The translations under genes and the position numbers were made by a program. Below are positions 53,501-64,000 of a stretch of DNA of 64,000 nucleotides, in pieces. The notes under the pieces are model-generated. The model had not been told where the DNA came from. It did not search any database and saw nothing but the letters and a program-made list of their open reading frames with translations. How positions within the stretch are numbered: the stretch's first letter is position 1; every line of letters begins with the position of its first letter. The DNA is from Morella rubra (Eukaryota; Streptophyta; Magnoliopsida; Fagales; Myricaceae), in the NCBI GenBank assembly GCA_003952965.2, contig CM025850.1, positions 28,277,249 to 28,341,248 on the forward strand, in the 5' to 3' direction.

Positions 53501-53732
53501 CAACTCTAAAGGGCTGGTTTTGAGGGCGGATGGGCCTGCAGCAGGTCATGCGCGCACACAGCCTAACTCCAAGGCACACCAAACACGCTCATGACCAAGT
53601 CAAGAGCGCGGGAGTTGCGCCAGGAAGGCACGCGCATGCAAGACCTAGTCAGCAAGCATGGGCATGGCATAAAGATTGACAGGAGACATGGTCAACATGG
53701 CAAGGTGGCACTTGCAGTATGCATGGTGGTTG

Positions 53733-54302
53733 TGATAGTTTATGCGGAATTAAACTAAATAAATAACATGTTTTCAACAAAACATCTATCAGGAATATAA
53801 TTGCAATTGCGGATTCGATTACTTACCTTGATATAGTAATTCGGGAATCCACAAGTTTCAACCGCTTCACGATCCAATCCAAAGCTCCAGCGATTCAGAA
53901 TAGAATAACAATAGAAACACAAATGTCTTGCCTCCTAAGGGATTTATGTCACTCTCTCATTTTTAGGGATTTCTCTAATAGGTTCTGATGGCCAACCCCT
54001 TGAATATAACAGTTATATTATAGGCCTTGGGAAACCCTAGAGAGAGCATAAGACATAGGATCCTTAGGGATCTCAAATTCCAGCCGTAGGATTAAACTTG
54101 AAGAACTCTTCTTCTAATAAAATTAGGGCTTCTACTAATTACAATCAAGTCCATCAACATATTGTAATTGATCCCTGAAATTTGAGATTATTGCAAATAT
54201 GCCCCTTTTACATACAATTAATTCCTTCCACCAAACTATATTCCATATGAGATATTAGGACTGGATTACTCGTTTGGTTATCGAGGGCACATAATTCTAA
54301 CA
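53733..54302 (-). mobile_element. 570-base Copia-type solo LTR
   Basis: TG...CA ends (TGATAGTTTATGCGG, ATAATTCTAACA) and a perfect 5-base duplication GGTTG (53728-53732, 54303-54307). Read on the minus strand it starts TGTTAGAATTATGTGCCCTC and shares TCCTACGGC and TTTGAGATCCCTAA blocks with the Copia solo LTR at 60006-62330, so both belong to related families. Confidence 0.88.
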
Positions 54303-54389
54303 GGTTGTAGACAAGCTCGCGTGTAGTCAAGTGGCTAAATGAGAGCTTGACATGTTGCACTTCATGGGGACTCATGGTGGTTGCCTAGA

Positions 54390-54400
54390 CTATATATAAA
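54390..54400 (+). promoter_or_regulatory. TATA box of E LTR
   Basis: CTATATATAAA about 300 bases before the LTR end, in typical promoter position. Confidence 0.6.
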
Positions 54401-54695
54401 GGGAACACTACCCATTTGCGAAAGACAGAGAAAAGAGTGTTTCGAAGACTGAATGTAGCCTTCGCGTGTCAGTGGGCAAGCCAAGTGCATGAGCTTTATA
54501 ATCCTTCTGAGTCAAATGCCTAGTGTGATTGTCAATGCCTTGATATCCTTTTATCTTACTTACGTTGTGAATATAAGGTCGGGAGTTTATCGTAATATTG
54601 TGTCTCTCTCTTTCAGTTGTTAGTGGGCCAAGTTGGGTTGTGTTTGGCACCTCACAAGGTGAAAATTTCAGAGTGTAAAGCAGCCCTATGACAAG

Positions 54696-54707
54696 TGGTA
54701 TCAGAGG
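54696..54707 (+). other. primer-binding site of E
   Basis: TGGTATCAGAGG, three bases after the LTR end, one mismatch at the last base to the tRNA-Met type site. Confidence 0.8.
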
Positions 54708-54719
54708 GAGGTTGAGTAA

Positions 54720-56703
54720 ATGGTTGGGGAACAACTCACTGTGAAGTAACAACTAACTCGTCTTGAAGCTGTCATTGGTGAGCTGACGGAAGAGAATGTC
54801 GATCCCCAAGTTCCCTTGTGTAGCGTACACTGTAGTACAGGCACTAAGGAATATCTTAGTTCCTTACAAAGCTGAAGCTGAAGAATTCAAATCAGATGCA
54901 AATGCTAAGCAGGAGGAGGCTGAGTAAGGGCCAGAACAATGGAGAAGCTTCTGATGGAAGTTACCAAAAGGGTGGATCAGGAATTAGTGATCCTCAAGAG
55001 AGTTGTTGGTTGTGGTGGTGCTTTTTCAACTACTGGACAGTCAAATAAGTTGAAGGTTCCTGAACCCAAAGCCTTGAACGGAGCAAGAATGCCAAGGAGT
55101 TTGAGAATTTCTTGTAGGATTTGGAGCAATATTTCAAAGCTGCTCGAGTACCCAGTGATGAGAGGGTGACTATCACCTCCATGTACTTAACTGGTGACGC
55201 TAAGTTGTGGTGGCGTACAAGGATTGATGATGATGCTAGTGCGGGCAGACCTAGCATCTCTACTTGAGATGTGCTGAAGTAGCAGTTTTTGCCTTGCAAC
55301 ACTAAAACTTAAAGTAGAAGGGGTCAGTAAGAAATCATGTCAAATAGTTCAGTTCCTTGATGCTCGACATCAAGAACATGTATGAGGAGGAAAAACTGTT
55401 TAACTTCATTTCTGGGATTTGGAGTTAAGAAGGCAAGGAAAAACTGTTTAGCAGATGCCTTGCTAGACTTCAGGCAACCGAAGTCGACGGCCGGTGACTC
55501 TTCCCAGACCAAGTCCAAGGACAAAGGGAAGGGCAAATAGAACCATAAAGGCATGAAGAAGGGTTGTAAATCTTCCAAGCAATCTTAGGGGAAGAACGCT
55601 AAGAAGATCTCTTGTTTCATATACGACGGCCCACATATAGCAACCAAATGTTCGAAGTGAGAGAAGCTCAATGCTCTAGGGGCTATTAATGCAAGTACAA
55701 ATCTAGAGGAGGCATCCTCACAGGTCAATCCTCTTCAACTGATGCACAATGCCTTAAAGTTGGAATCCTTGGTTGGTTTGATGAATATTCCTATGAAAGA
55801 GGAGGAACGCGAGATTATTGCCATGGTTGACACGGGTGCTAGTCAACTTTATGACTGAGCGTGTGGCCAAGAATCTTGGCTTGAAACTGTCCAATAGTTC
55901 AAGCAGAATTAAGGCGGTCAATTCTGAAGCAAAGCCAGTGGTAGGGTTGCTCAAAAGATATCTATTCCAATAAGAGATTGGCTCGGAAAGCATCAGTTTC
56001 TGGTGGTTCCCTTGGATGATTTCAACATCATCCCCAGAAACAAGTTCTTGGTTCAAATGAAGGCAACGGTGATGCCATTTTGTTGGGCAGTACTCATTGT
56101 GGATCAAAGGCAGCCATGCTTTGTTGGGCACTACTCATAGAGAGTGCTGCAATGTTAGCTATTCAAGTGAAGCACAGGCTACAAAAAGGACAAACAATGT
56201 ACTTGGCATCATTGTTCGAAGTCAAACCTGATGTCTTGATTGGAAGTCCCTGATGAGATCGTGGACGTGTTGAAGGAATTTGCCTCCTGAGCTACCGAAG
56301 GAGCTTCCACGAAGGAGAGTGGTAGATCATCGGATTGACTTGGTGCCCAGAACAAAACCTCCTACACAAGCTCCTTACAGAATTAGTCTAAAAGACCAAG
56401 CAGAGTTGAGAAAGCAACTGGGAGAACTATTAGAATTTGGCTTCATTCAGCCTTCAAAGGCACTTTACGGTGCATTAGTACTGTTTCAAAGGAAACAAGA
56501 TGGTTCTATGGATGTGCATAGATTACTAGGCCATAAATAAGGTGATGGTCAAGAATAAGTATTTGGTGCTGCTTATTCAAGATATGATTTGATATGAAGT
56601 TGGACCTACGGTCAAGATACTGGCAGGTTCGGATTCCTGAGTGAGAAGAGCAAAATGGCACATGTGTAACTCCTTATGGTATGAGATCTTTTTGATGCCT
56701 TTA
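54720..56703 (+). pseudogene. E gag, protease and RT start, decayed
   Basis: The gag core reads YFKAARVPSDERVTITSMYL then DAKLWWRTRIDDDAS (about 55125-55240) with several TAG/TGA stops. A degenerate zinc knuckle (CFIYDGPHIATKC) lies near 55615. The protease motif AMVDTGAS is near 55830. The pre-RT block PPELPKELPRRRVVDHRID (56280) leads to RT pieces DYxAINKVMVKNKY and KLDLRSRYWQVRI. It ends at FLMP near 56703, where element F is inserted. No frame is intact. Confidence 0.82.
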
Positions 56704-58794
56704 TGTAAAAGCCCGAATCGTGAATACCTCTAGCATTGTCTTATAGTAATGGATGCCACTGTTAAATTAAGGTTACGGTCAGTGGAAGGATCGTTAAAGC
56801 AACAAATTTTTAGTACAAAACATCATCAAAACCTCTTATTTATTCCTTTATAATACAAAAGAGTACCAGACTGCCATCTATGTACATACTACAAAACATG
56901 GCAGTAGTTAACTACATATATTCAAACTACTCAGCCATTGAAACTTAGAGTATCTTGCTCCTCGTCCATATTATCGCTACTGATGACAAAGTTAGGAGAC
57001 CTCTATCGTATCCACTTATGGACACTTTTTATAATGATGTCTAGGTTATTAGTAACCCAGACCCTAACAACCAGTGTTATAATTAAGACCCCATGAGATA
57101 GAGTCTTAGTAAATTTCCCCAAGTACTTCCTGTCCTTCTGCTAAACTAATTTAACAAATGGTGAGTCCAAATGATTTAGTAAAGCAAGTGGTTAGAACAA
57201 CAACAAGCAGATAACATGAATAAGACATTGAAAAACCAGTTCATAAATTCTACAAGATAATGGAAGATGAAATAAAGGACAAGACTCAAACTAAAGATGA
57301 TCTTTTCACATTTCAACCACCACCTTTTGGTATCACTCCCAAAATGATATATACAGCATACGACATGCGACATTACTCCCGGAGTAAAATACGTCCTTAT
57401 TTAGGACCTTTCACAGACAACGGAGCTATGGCCAAGATACCACAACATGTGGTCCACATCTTCTTATGTATAATACTGTCACGTCTTCATGGTCAATATT
57501 ATGATATAACATACCTTAATCATTAAGCTTACTTTAAATCATATTTTTCAAGATAAAAAATAATTGACATTTTCAAAGAAAATGATATGTATTGTGAAGA
57601 AAAATAACACCCCGATTTCAAGGTTAATACTCGAATAACCTCCATAGAGAAATAATGAATATTTTGACATAATCAAAACGACATAGAGTTTTAAAATCAC
57701 AAGGAACCTTCAAAGAATATTTCCTAACATACGAAAAACATAGTGCATAAAGAATTTTAGAAAGAAACGGATCAAAGTTATGAAAACAACTTAACATATG
57801 ATTGAACTTTGAAAACACGAGCTTGTTCTTCATCAAGAACATCAAGAACATGAAGAAGACAAAGAACATGAAGAATACTACATGACATCAATAGAGAATC
57901 CTTTTGAAAACATAAGAGATTCACAACAAACTTCTTGAAAACTTTTGAAAGCCTTGATCTAAGATTTAACTCACAAAATACTAATTGAAAGGCGTACTCT
58001 TCAATGGCCGAATTTCACCACTATTTATAGGCAAACATGGCTGGTTGCATTCCAACACATGGCCGGCCTATCTAGGCTACCTTTGGTGAGTCTTGAGGCT
58101 ATGTTCTCCTCCCTTTGACACTTAACAACATAGAACAGCTGTAGAAAAAGCTATGGCTGAAATTCACATAGGTAGCCATGGCGAGTTATGGCCGACTCTT
58201 CTGGTGTTCGACACTTCGTTTCCTAGGTTTAGCCTTATTTCCTAGTGCTTCCTAGCCTTACTTCTTCATGCTTCTTAGCCTTGCTTCTCGTGTTTCTTAG
58301 CCTTACTAAGTGTCATAATCTAAGGCTGCTGAATTTACCAAGCTTAGTGACTAAGTTTCCAAGACTTAGTTGCTAAGTTTCGTCAATTATCCAACGATGT
58401 TCATAAATTGTCCCACTAACTTTCGGAAAAATAGAATGTTTCCAAAATTGAAATGTACCTTAATGGATAAACAACTGACTTACTAGTTCCCTAAAAATCA
58501 CACGTTATGATTTGTGACAAAAACCAGTTCTACTAGCTTTCAAAAATAAATTTGCTCAAAATGTGTATCTCAAAAGCATGAATAAAAGATTGGTTACTTA
58601 TGAACTCCAAATCTCACTAAATCAAATCCTAATCAAGGTTTTGAAACTAATATATCAAGTACTAATTTTATCTCCAAATCAACACATAATCAATACATAA
58701 AATTTAGTAATTTCCCCTTAATTCACTATTAAAGCAAAACTTGTTTTTCATCAACAAATGTATGTTATTTTAAACAAAAGCTTGGGGCATGACA
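56704..58794 (-). repeat. 3' LTR of F (about 2.1 kb)
   Basis: On the minus strand it begins TGTCATGCCCCAAGC right after a GAAGTGGAGGAGTA polypurine tract and ends GGGCTTTTACA. The left end is chosen from the break in E's RT and the TG/CA rule. The outer flank is CTTTA. Stretches in it have small shadow frames only. Confidence 0.75.
58022..58029 (-). promoter_or_regulatory. TATA box of F LTR
   Basis: CTATTTATA on the plus strand (TATAAATAG on the minus), about 770 bases into the LTR, close to the TATA position in D's LTR. Confidence 0.6.
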
Positions 58795-60000
58795 TACTCC
58801 TCCACTTCAAAGGCAATTACATCCTCGAAATTTAAACAAAACAAAAATAACGTACCAGTTAGTCAAATAATTGTGGAAAATTTCATGCATGTTTGCCTCT
58901 AACTCCCATGATGCTTTAGTCATATCATGACTCCGCCATAACCTTTTACTAAAGGAGTCCTCCTGTTACGCAACTCTTACTTCTTTCTATCTAATAGTGC
59001 CACAGGCTACTCCTGATATTTTAAATCTTTTCTATTTGCAAGGGCGTATAATCTATCACATGAGAAGGATCTAGAACATATATCCTCAACATTGAAATGT
59101 GAAAAGTACCTAAGGGTTAGTAATTGTGGAAAATCTATCTAACATGAGGACTCTTAATCTAGCAACATATATCCTCAACATTGAAATGTGAAAAGTACCA
59201 TATACTCCTTCAAATTCTGGTGGTAAGGCTAAATGATAAGCTGTTACCCCTACCTTTCATAAAATCTCATATGGTCCAACATATCAGAGACTTAACTTCC
59301 CTTTCTCTCCAAATCTCCTAACTCCTTCATAGGAATCACCTTGAAGAATACTTTATCCCATTCTTTAATTCTAACAGTCATTTACAGTTGTCAGCATAAC
59401 TCTTCTATTTGCTGTGAGTGCTACCTTCAACCTTTTCTTTGATCAGTTCTACGTTTTCACATGTCCTTTGGATTAGGTTAGATACAGTCATTTGTCTTTC
59501 TCCTACTTCATCCCTAAACAACAGTGTTCTACATTTCCGTCCATATAGAGCTTCATAAGGTGCCATTTGAATACTTTTTCAATACATGTTGTTATAAGCA
59601 AATTCCACAAGTGGCAAATATTGAATCAAAGATCCCTTGAATTCCAAAACACAACTCTCAGCATATCTTCTAGGATGAATTACCCTTTTTGATTGTCCAT
59701 CAGTTTTAGGATGAAACACAGTAGTAACTTTAATTGTATACCCAAAGCTTTTTGGAATCCATTCCAAATTCTTGAGTAAAACGCATAACTCGGTCAGATA
59801 CTATGGAATTGGGTATTTCATGAAGTCGTACAATCTCCTTAATGTACAACTCTGCCAGTTTTTTAGCAGTATAACTAACCTTAATTGGAATAAAGTGAGC
59901 TGACTTTGTCAAGCGGTGTATGACGATCCAGATAGCATCTTGTCCACTTAATGCTATTGGTAACCCAACTACAAAATCCATAGCAATTTCATCTCATTTC
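58795..60000 (-). pseudogene. F integrase core and chromodomain, decayed
   Basis: Chromodomain end near 58870-58940 (LWRSHDMTKASWELEANMHE). The integrase core at 59579-59981 reads MDFVVGLPIALSGQDAIW (first Asp present) and IVSDRVMRF (second Asp). The catalytic Glu after HPKTDGQS is replaced by Lys (SKRV), a G-to-A change. A TGA interrupts just before MDF (VWK-stop-DEIA). A frameshift lies near 59735. Confidence 0.82.
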
Positions 60001-60005
60001 CAAAC

Positions 60006-62330
60006 TATTGGAAATATGCCCTCAAAACCAATTATTAGAATATATAGACAATTATTTCTTTTATTGTCACAGGTATTTAACACTTATTGGGTATAATGTT
60101 GTAACAAAAAATGTTACACAGTTATATTGTTAAGTGAAATTGTAGAAAAGTCATATCAATGATTAATGAATCAAAAGGGGGAGTATGAATTTTCGGTTCC
60201 TTATTCACTTGACAGTTGTTCTAAACCAAGGTACATACTTATGTACAAATAGGTCTACACTTGTTGTTCCTATATTAAATAGATGATGAACTCCATCATT
60301 GAGGTAGTGACTTAAGCAAACAAGTAGGTGCATTGTAAGCGTACATGCACTGAAAGATCAAATATAATACCTTCTAGAAGTGATCACTAATGTTGAAAAG
60401 GTATTTAGCACAATTATTTATTGTATCCTTAGACCTGAGAGGTTTATATACAGGTCTATTTGTTGTGTATTTTTGCTTTGACCGAGTCAGTTGGTGATGA
60501 TCTTTTTAGTTCAAATACTCTAGACAACATTGGGTCTTGTACATGATGCATGTGCTTGTGTAAATGCTCAATAAGGAATCTACCAGTCTCTTTGTGAGAC
60601 AATATATTCAGTATATCTGTATAGAGTTGGACTAAAAAGAAATCGTTGGCCAATTGACTTTTGTGAAAATATTTTTTGAAATTAATATATATATATATTT
60701 ATGGCCTAATTGCACCAAGGGCCCCTAAGGTAACAAAATGTTGCAAATAAGCCCAAATAGTGTTTTCAATAAATAGACCCTTGAGGTAGAGTTCTCATAA
60801 AAATTAAGCCTCTCCGTCCACTTCCCATCAAACCATTTAATGACACTTGCTGACTAGGATTAAAAATCCATGTTAAAGGCAATCTATGAGCGACACCTGT
60901 CCTGTTAAAATTGCCTAGCCATGCGTGCGGTAGGTGTCAGCTACCTCACTATGCCTTAAAAAAAATTTCAAGTAGGACGACGTCGTTTGGGAGCCAAACC
61001 CATCTTTCATTCCACCCATCGCACAATTAGAACCCCGATTCTTCCCCAAACAGATTTACAGTGAGCTTTTTGAGTAAATGGAAAACAAATTTGGAATTAC
61101 GATATACATAAACTTGGAAGAGGTTACGGAAAGCGTGGCAGCTTAAAGCACACTTGATCAGCTCGAAGCTTTTAGTAGCATATGAGTTATGAATTCATGA
61201 AGGAATTCCAATGTGGGAAACAAACTTTATAAATATACATAAAACATATAGAAAGAAAGAAGACCAACACAAAAAGGAGGTTCTGATGTCGAAATGGAAT
61301 CAGTATTAGATATAGGGTTTGGGAAATTTACACTTTATGATGTTGTTGGTTGAATCAGCCAATTTCTGCGATTGAGAAGTTCTATCTAGGGCTTGAGAAA
61401 TTTTCCTAAGAGAGAGGAAAAGTGTTTAATGAGGATAATCGTGTGAGAAATTTGAGTGTCGAAGATAGAAATGCAATGGGCTGAACGACGTTGTTATCTC
61501 TAAGTGTTTTATTTTTTTAAAGGCATGGTGAGGTGGCTGACACATGGTGTATGTGTGGCTGGGCAATTTTAACAAGACAGGTGTCGCTCATTGATTGCCT
61601 ATGACGTGGATTTTTAATGCTAGTCAACAAGTGCCGTTAAGTGGTTTGATCAGAAGTGGATGGAGGAGCTTATTTTTATGAGAACTCGACCTTAGGGGTC
61701 TATTTGTTGAAAACGTTACTTGGAGGGCTTATTTATAATATTGTGTTACCTTAGGGGCCCCTGGTGCAATTAAGCCTATATTTATTTGTGAAATTATTTT
61801 AGAAACAATTTGAGAGTTCAACGAGTTACATATTGCGAATTAAGAATTATATGAGCTAGAGACTTAATTGGTGATATTATTCTGATCCTATTACCTCATG
61901 TGGAATATATATGGTGGAAGGATAAATAAACAAATAATTGTTAGCAAAAGGGATTTCCCGAAAATAGTCATTATCTCGGGGGTCAATTGTGATATGTTAT
62001 TGGACATAATCACAATTTGTAAAATCCATAAGGAATACAGAATATAAGGAAATTAATGAAAAATAGTTTTTCATGATGATCCTACGGCCGAGATTTGAGA
62101 TCCCTAAAGATCTCATGCATAAGCACAGTTGAAGCTCTGAGTAAGCCATTATAAATAGATCAGAATTTCATTTGAGAAACGAGAAGCTCATTTAAGCAAG
62201 AATATTTCTCTCTCTAAAATCTCTCTCTAGATCTCTCTCTCTTTCTCAAGAATTGTGTGCATGAATCTGAAAGAGGCAGAATGCTTGGGCTGCTTGATTT
62301 CAACAATCAAATTCCACTATGAATCTCACA
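60006..62330 (+). mobile_element. Copia-type solo LTR containing a nested TIR element
   Basis: Ends TATTGGAAATATGCCC (family TG mutated to TA) and GAATCTCACA, with a perfect 5-base duplication CAAAC (60001-60005, 62331-62335). It lies inside F's integrase: removing it joins the Val-Trp-Lys codons. Without the nested 1074-base element the LTR is about 1.24 kb. Confidence 0.85.
60703..61776. mobile_element. 1.07 kb non-autonomous MULE-like TIR element
   Basis: Perfect 9-base target duplication TATATTTAT (60694-60702, 61777-61785). Terminal inverted repeats of about 260 bases start GGCCTAATTGCACCA at left and GGCTTAATTGCACCA at right, then share GGCCCCTAAGGTAACA. There is no transposase frame; the 550-base centre is without recognisable coding. 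Length of TIRs and duplication fit a Mutator-like nonautonomous element. Confidence 0.87.
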
Positions 62331-62335
62331 CAAAC

Positions 62336-62512
62336 AGGAATCTTTAGAGGTTGTAACAGTCCTGTAGGTTTCTGATTTTCAGCTTTTACTTGCTAGCATA
62401 CCAAACATCTACTCAAATTCAGCTATTTTTATTTTCATACCAGGCCACCAAAACTGATTCTTCAAATCTTGATACATCCTTGTGGAACCTGGATGCATAG
62501 CTATCATACCTC
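62336..62512 (-). pseudogene. F integrase N-terminal zinc domain remnant
   Basis: Minus-strand reading HPGSTRMYQDLKNQFWWPGM then a decayed CxxC region and LLQPLKIPV in another frame, leading up to the Copia insertion. It matches the HHCC domain region of Tekay-type integrases. Confidence 0.75.
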
Positions 62513-62763
62513 GAGCTTTCGTTTAATATAACATATATTTGTGTATGAAAAAAATAATTTTTGGTTTAGTTGTGCATCACGGGATACTTAATGAATATAG
62601 ATATTTATTTCGTGGTGATTTAGAGATGAATTAGTACTTTATATATTAGTTTCAAAATCATGATTAGGGTTTGGTTTAGTGAGATTTGGACTTCAAAAGT
62701 GACCAATCTCTTACTCTTGCTTTTGAGATGCATGTTTTGAGCGAATTTAATTTTGAAAGCTTA
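62513..62763 (+). repeat. plus-sense fragment of an F-type LTR
   Basis: The sequence from GAGCTTTCGTTTAATATAAC to GCGAATTTAATTTTGAAAGC matches the reverse complement of about 58535-58785, the first part of F's LTR without the initial 10-15 bases. It abuts F's integrase in opposite orientation, so a deletion/inversion junction lies at 62512. Confidence 0.65.
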
Positions 62764-64000
62764 CCCTTGAACCCCAAATCTTCAAAATTCTCTCATCCTT
62801 CTTGCCAATCTCGCCATGCCAACCCACAAGAATGTTGCCAAGAAGGGAAAGATCTATTTGTGGCGAAGGAGAGACAAGTAGGAATCCTCAAGGTGATGAC
62901 CTCTTAAATTTTAGGATTTTTAACGTTTAGTCAAATTTTCAAATAATTTTTTTAAAAAAGGACTCTATTGAGGGAGAGGTGTGTCCATTTAGGTGATATG
63001 GAGGTGGGATTCAAAAATTTCATCCAAAATCAAGGTTGGAATATCGTGTTGGTCTTAGGTAGAGAGATCGATGTTCCCTTCGTTAGTACAAATGTTCTTC
63101 TCGAATACGCAATTCATTTCGAATGCTCAGATTGTTAGAGTCAAGATCGAGCATGGTTAGAGGGAGACATGATTCCCTCGAAGACAAGATGTTCGGATGC
63201 ATTCTAGGGATTCCATTTCAGGGTCCCTATGTATGTGAAATTAAAAATGTCCCTTGACACATACCTGAGTTTTCCTATGGGAAAGTCTTGAAGTACTTGT
63301 TGCATTGGACCGTGGATCCAGATGCCTACAAGATCACATTCAACTAATTACCCTTACTCCACAAAGTCCTCCATTTGATTCACACTTACAATATCCTACT
63401 GAGAGGAGGCCATCAAGATGAGGTTACCTTGATGGATGTGTAACAGTAATAAGCATATCAAACATAATATGTACTATAAGAAAATGAGTTCTCCCGCTCT
63501 AAATTTTCAATCAATAAGGTAGAGTAGACGACTCAATCGAACACAAGAATTTTACATAGAGATCCGATATAAGTCTTGCCCTTGGTATATCTATGCAACA
63601 TTATAGCCTCTAGACAGTCTATAGTTGGTTCCCATGGGTGAAAGTCTATATGATCTCATGAGTTGATCAGTTAATAATTAGAGAGCATACATGCACAAGA
63701 ATAAAATGGGTGAGTTTTAAAAATTCAGTAAGGTCGGGGAGTGGAAAAACATCGCATGGCAAGTGACAATAATTAAAGCATAAACTTATAAAATTTATTC
63801 ATAACTCTCAAGTCTATAAACATGCATGTGCTTGTCCTTTAAAAACGACCCAACCCGTGGCCCTCAGGACCCCAACACGTTGAATTTTCTTCACTTATAT
63901 CCTCATCTAACATGTTTATGTGTCTACTCTACTCAAAGGATGAACTAGACAAATAAACTCAAACAAAAACCTCATATAGAACTCAAACCTTCGATTTTTT
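62764..64000. other. unassigned sequence
   Basis: No frame or domain I can support. The GGTGAGTTTTAAAAATTCAGTAAGG stretch near 63710 resembles GAGT...ACTCAGTAAGG blocks in the Tekay-like LTRs (3243, 17445), so part may be old LTR. The 62686-62907 frame starts inside the F-type LTR fragment and is not a gene. Confidence 0.35.

Larger units (their letters stand above)
53500..56703 (+). mobile_element. CRM-like Ty3/gypsy remnant E
   Basis: A plus-strand element truncated in RT by the insertion of F. The LTR ends CTATGACA at 54693 and is followed by a primer site. The LTR start was not found (estimated 53400-53520). The LTR is interrupted by a 570-base Copia solo LTR. Gag and RT consensus fragments resemble CRM/centromeric-type plant chromoviruses, but lineage is by memory of motifs only. 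Confidence 0.7.
56704..62512 (-). mobile_element. Tekay-like chromovirus F (3' part), nested insertions
   Basis: A minus-strand element inserted in E's RT. The 3' LTR is 56704-58794; chromodomain, integrase core and integrase N-terminal remnants follow to the right. It is interrupted by a Copia solo LTR (60006-62330) and cut at about 62512, where a plus-sense piece of a similar LTR begins. RT and the 5' LTR are not in the window. Confidence 0.78.

Noticed and set aside
54408-54752. 114-codon minus-strand frame across E's LTR and primer site
   Set aside because: It lies antisense to the LTR promoter and primer site of E; chance frame.

Overview
The window looks like a retrotransposon-rich, AT-rich intergenic region of a flowering plant, most likely a eudicot. 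It holds several families of LTR retrotransposons with plant-type initiator-tRNA-Met primer sites (TGGTATCAGAGC), chromodomain Ty3/gypsy polyproteins, SIRE-like and other Copia LTRs, Mutator-like elements that carry pieces of host genes, a CACTA-type transposase remnant, and a broken plant ankyrin/PGG-domain gene. I see no bacterial-style operons, rRNA or tRNA genes, and no intact host gene. Percent identities were judged by eye; no alignment was run.

Layout. 1-517: possible last exon and 3' region of an unidentified gene. 518-26175: an old Tekay/Del-type chromovirus, element D (5' LTR remnant, decayed gag-pol, 3.4 kb 3' LTR). It is interrupted by a head-to-head fused chromovirus pair (A1+A2, 577-10580), a SIRE-like solo LTR (13946-15544) and a 4.07 kb solo LTR (16856-20927). 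A related 3.47 kb solo LTR (2832-6301) sits inside A1. 26176-27089: CACTA-like transposase fragment. 27090-27706: inverted copy of part of D's 5' LTR. 27707-33517: chromovirus B. 33518-37982: left arm of a giant palindrome holding the 3' half of an ankyrin/PGG gene. 38021 onward: right arm with the same gene and chromovirus C (42503-48394), which sits inside a coding exon of that gene. 48395-49251: upstream exons of the gene. 49914-52340: Pack-MULE-like element with three recognisable host-gene fragments. About 53.5-62.5 kb: a CRM-like gypsy remnant (E) cut by a Copia solo LTR and by a minus-strand Tekay-like element (F). F contains another Copia solo LTR, which itself contains a 1.07 kb TIR element. 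The last 1.2 kb is unassigned.

The most unusual feature is the rearrangement history around element B. A palindrome of about 20 kb centred near 38.0 kb joins inverted copies of [C-type element + 3' half of the ankyrin gene + SIRE-like 3' end]. B's 5' LTR and upstream flank do not match its own 3' LTR or C; they match A2 near 10 kb. The switch falls between positions 28326 and 28359, in the leader next to the primer-binding site. B is therefore a recombinant between two retrotransposon loci and not a simple insertion.

Functionally the window encodes mobile-element machinery (gag, protease, reverse transcriptase, RNase H, integrase, chromodomain). All of it is broken to some degree, from nearly intact (C, B) to heavily decayed (D, E, F). 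The decay of the older copies shows CGA-to-TGA and similar transitions, as expected from deamination of methylated cytosine. Single-base indels dominate in the young copies, so either recent decay or assembly error should be considered there.
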